Shown here: piece after piece, positions 45,603-46,866 of the stretch
How the letters are laid out: each line of letters starts with the position of its first letter
Position numbering within the stretch: position 1 is the stretch's first letter
The notes under the pieces: model-generated
Databases searched by the model: none
The model's input: the letters and a program-made list of their open reading frames with translations, nothing else
Told to the model about the DNA's origin: nothing
NCBI RefSeq assembly: GCF_000696185.1
Contig: NZ_KK853997.1
Coordinates: 7,305,645-7,352,510, forward strand
Length of the DNA stretch: 46,866 nucleotides
Direction of reading: 5' to 3'
DNA from: Kitasatospora cheerisanensis KCTC 2395
Lineage (GTDB): Bacteria > Actinomycetota > Actinomycetes > Streptomycetales > Streptomycetaceae
Translations under genes and position numbers: made by a program

Positions 45603-46668
45603 TCAACGGGCGGCCACCGCCGCGGGGGAGGAGGCGCCGGCGGCCAGCAGTCGCGGCGCGCCGGTGCCGTCGGCGGGGACGGACCACAGGTCGGTGCCGC
45701 GGCCGTCCTCGGCGGGCAGGGCGTAGCCGAGGGTCCGCCCGTCCAGCCAGGCGGCCTGGTCGTCGAGGTTGCGGCTCTCGGCGACGGGGTGCTCGGACAG
45801 GTCGGCCAGGTCGAGGACGTAGAGCCGCCACGGGTCGGCGGGGTCGGCGGAGACGCGTTTCTTGAAGGCGATCCGGGTGCCGTCGGGGGAGAGCGACGGG
45901 CATTCGACGTTCTCCTTCAGGGTGCGCGCGGACCAGGACCTGAGGTCGCCCTCGACCAGGTGGGTGCGGCCGCCGGTGGAGACGGTGGCGTAGAAGCGGT
46001 TGTCGTCGGCGGCGAAGGTGACGCCCCAGTAGTTGACGTCGGGGGCGTGGTAGCGGGCGCCGTCGACGGTGAGCGGGATGTCCTCGATCGACTTGATCAG
46101 GTAGCCGGTGCGCAGGTCGAGGATCGAGGTGCGGGTGGAGAAGCCGCTGACGGCGTACGAGTCGCCGACCGCGAACGCCGTCCAGGACAGCACCTGGCCG
46201 GACGGCGAGACCCGGGCCCGGTTCGGGACGCCGGGCAGGGTCAGCGCCTGGAGCTGGTGGAACTGCCGGTCGTAGACGACGGCCTGGGTGCGGGCGGGCG
46301 TGCCGGGGTGCCGGGCAGGGCGCGCAGGCAGAGCGCCCGGTCGCCCGCGGCGTAGAAGCGTTCGCAGGACGGCCCGCCGACGGTCGCCGCCGCGCCGCCG
46401 GGCCGGCGGCGCGGGCGATCCGGCCGGAGGCGGCGTCCCGGTAGTACAGGCCCGGCGGGTCGAGGGTGAAGCCGGCGTCCGCGGCGACGGCCCGGTGCCG
46501 GCCGCCGTGCTGACGGGCGTGCAGCACGTAGCCGAGCGCGCCGCCGAGCAGCGTCAGGACGACCACGAGCAGCACCACCAGGCGGGCCGCCGTCACCGGA
46601 CGGTCCGTCAGGTCCGGTTCGCCCGCCGGGTGCAGCAGGTCCGGTCCGGTCTCGGTGTCGGTGGTCAT
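45603..46668 (-). CDS. Membrane-anchored beta-propeller-like (TolB/WD40-type) protein (two apparent frameshifts)
   Basis: ATG 46668 opens a cytoplasmic tail (MTTDTETGPDLLHPAGEPDL), then a membrane helix (AARLVVLLVVVLTLLGGALG) and an extracytoplasmic domain. The protein passes through three frames: GLYYRDAASGRIARAAGPAA, then TVGGPSCERFYAAGDRALCL, then TQAVVYDRQFHQLQALTLPG, ending at 45603. Breaks near 46386-46400 and 46298-46310 each equal one missing base; restored length is 355 residues. The repeated blade-like pattern (CPSLSPDGTRIAFKKRV; DDQAAWLDGRTLGYALP; TDLWSVPADGTGAPRLL) marks a beta-propeller. Such proteins bind ligands or proteins at the membrane; no catalysis is implied. Its ATG overlaps the transporter stop. 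Confidence 0.8.
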
Positions 46669-46866
46669 GCGGGCTTCCCTTCGGGCAGGATGCGCCAGGC
46701 GGCGGCGAGGGCGGCGGCCAGCGCGAGGGCCGCGGCGAGCAGGGCGGGCCGGGTGCCCCACCAGGTCCAGGCCGCGCCGAAGCCGGCCGCGCCGAGCAGG
46801 CGGGCCAGGGCCTGGCCGGTCTGCAGGACGGCGAGGCCGCCGGCCCGGCCGCCGGCGGGCAGGACC
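46665..46866 (-). CDS. MFS-type transporter, C-terminal fragment
   Basis: The window ends inside this gene; about 66 C-terminal residues are visible. They form the last two membrane segments of a transporter (GRAGGLAVLQTGQALARLLG; TRPALLAAALALAAALAAAW) with a short cytoplasmic end RILPEGKPA. The pattern fits the end of a major facilitator permease, but the diagnostic N-terminal motifs are outside the window. Its stop overlaps the next gene's ATG (ATGA), so the two are co-translated. Confidence 0.6.
   Translation of the reverse strand, partial: VLPAGGRAGGLAVLQTGQALARLLGAAGFGAAWTWWGTRPALLAAALALAAALAAAWRILPEGKPA

Noticed and set aside
43830..46355. Long plus-strand open frame opposite the kinase and propeller genes
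   Set aside because: Low-complexity Gly/Val/Glu-rich translation with no motif; the minus strand has complete kinase motifs.
1..46866. tRNA, rRNA, insertion sequences, prophage or attachment sites
   Set aside because: I looked for cloverleaf ends, transposase motifs and terminal inverted repeats and saw none.

Overview
The window is 46.9 kb of very GC-rich actinomycete DNA with almost no non-coding space. GTG starts, 4-bp ATGA/GTGA overlaps, leaderless-type promoters, an SsgA-like sporulation protein and an RsbRST stressosome all point to the Streptomycetaceae (Streptomyces or Kitasatospora). No species can be named from the sequence alone.

Layout. 1-4.98 kb: small regulator/enzyme pairs (SDR and LysR; FAD monooxygenase; GGCT-like protein and TetR). 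5.06-8.9 kb: an accessory block with an ankyrin/HEAT protein, a small helical protein coupled to an HExxH metallopeptidase, and a SUKH protein. 8.97-9.9 kb: a TIGR01777-type epimerase. 10.3-15.9 kb: a complete oligopeptide-type ABC importer behind an inverted-repeat-rich control region. 15.9-19.3 kb: small genes, including a MerR-like regulator with an unusually long leader. 19.36-30.8 kb: two partner-switching modules around an SsgA-like gene and dps. One module is a SpoIIE phosphatase, a CarH-type B12 light-sensor-like protein and a STAS protein. The other is rsbR-rsbS-rsbT followed by an ATPase/phosphatase fusion, a hybrid kinase and a REC-GAF-SpoIIE protein. 30.8-35.9 kb: membrane-lipid genes (PAP2, YihY, PAP2-DAG kinase fusion, cardiolipin synthase). 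36-39.7 kb: two GNATs and a short UvrA. 39.8-43.8 kb: LysR, a membrane protein with a multicopper oxidase, and a phosphoesterase. 43.9-46.9 kb: a Ser/Thr kinase, a beta-propeller-like membrane protein and the end of an MFS transporter.

How the genes may work together. The 19-31 kb block reads as a sensory hub. Light (through B12 and perhaps a bilin) and general stress (through the stressosome) could both feed phosphorylation of STAS proteins and anti-sigma-like ATPases, next to the DNA-protection gene dps and a division/sporulation regulator. This is inference from domain content and adjacency.

Caveat. At least ten genes change reading frame part-way. Every change has the sign of one missing base, nearly all in C/G-rich stretches, and restoring it gives a complete protein each time. 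I treat these as probable under-calls in the sequence, not real pseudogenes. Coordinates of such genes span all frames.
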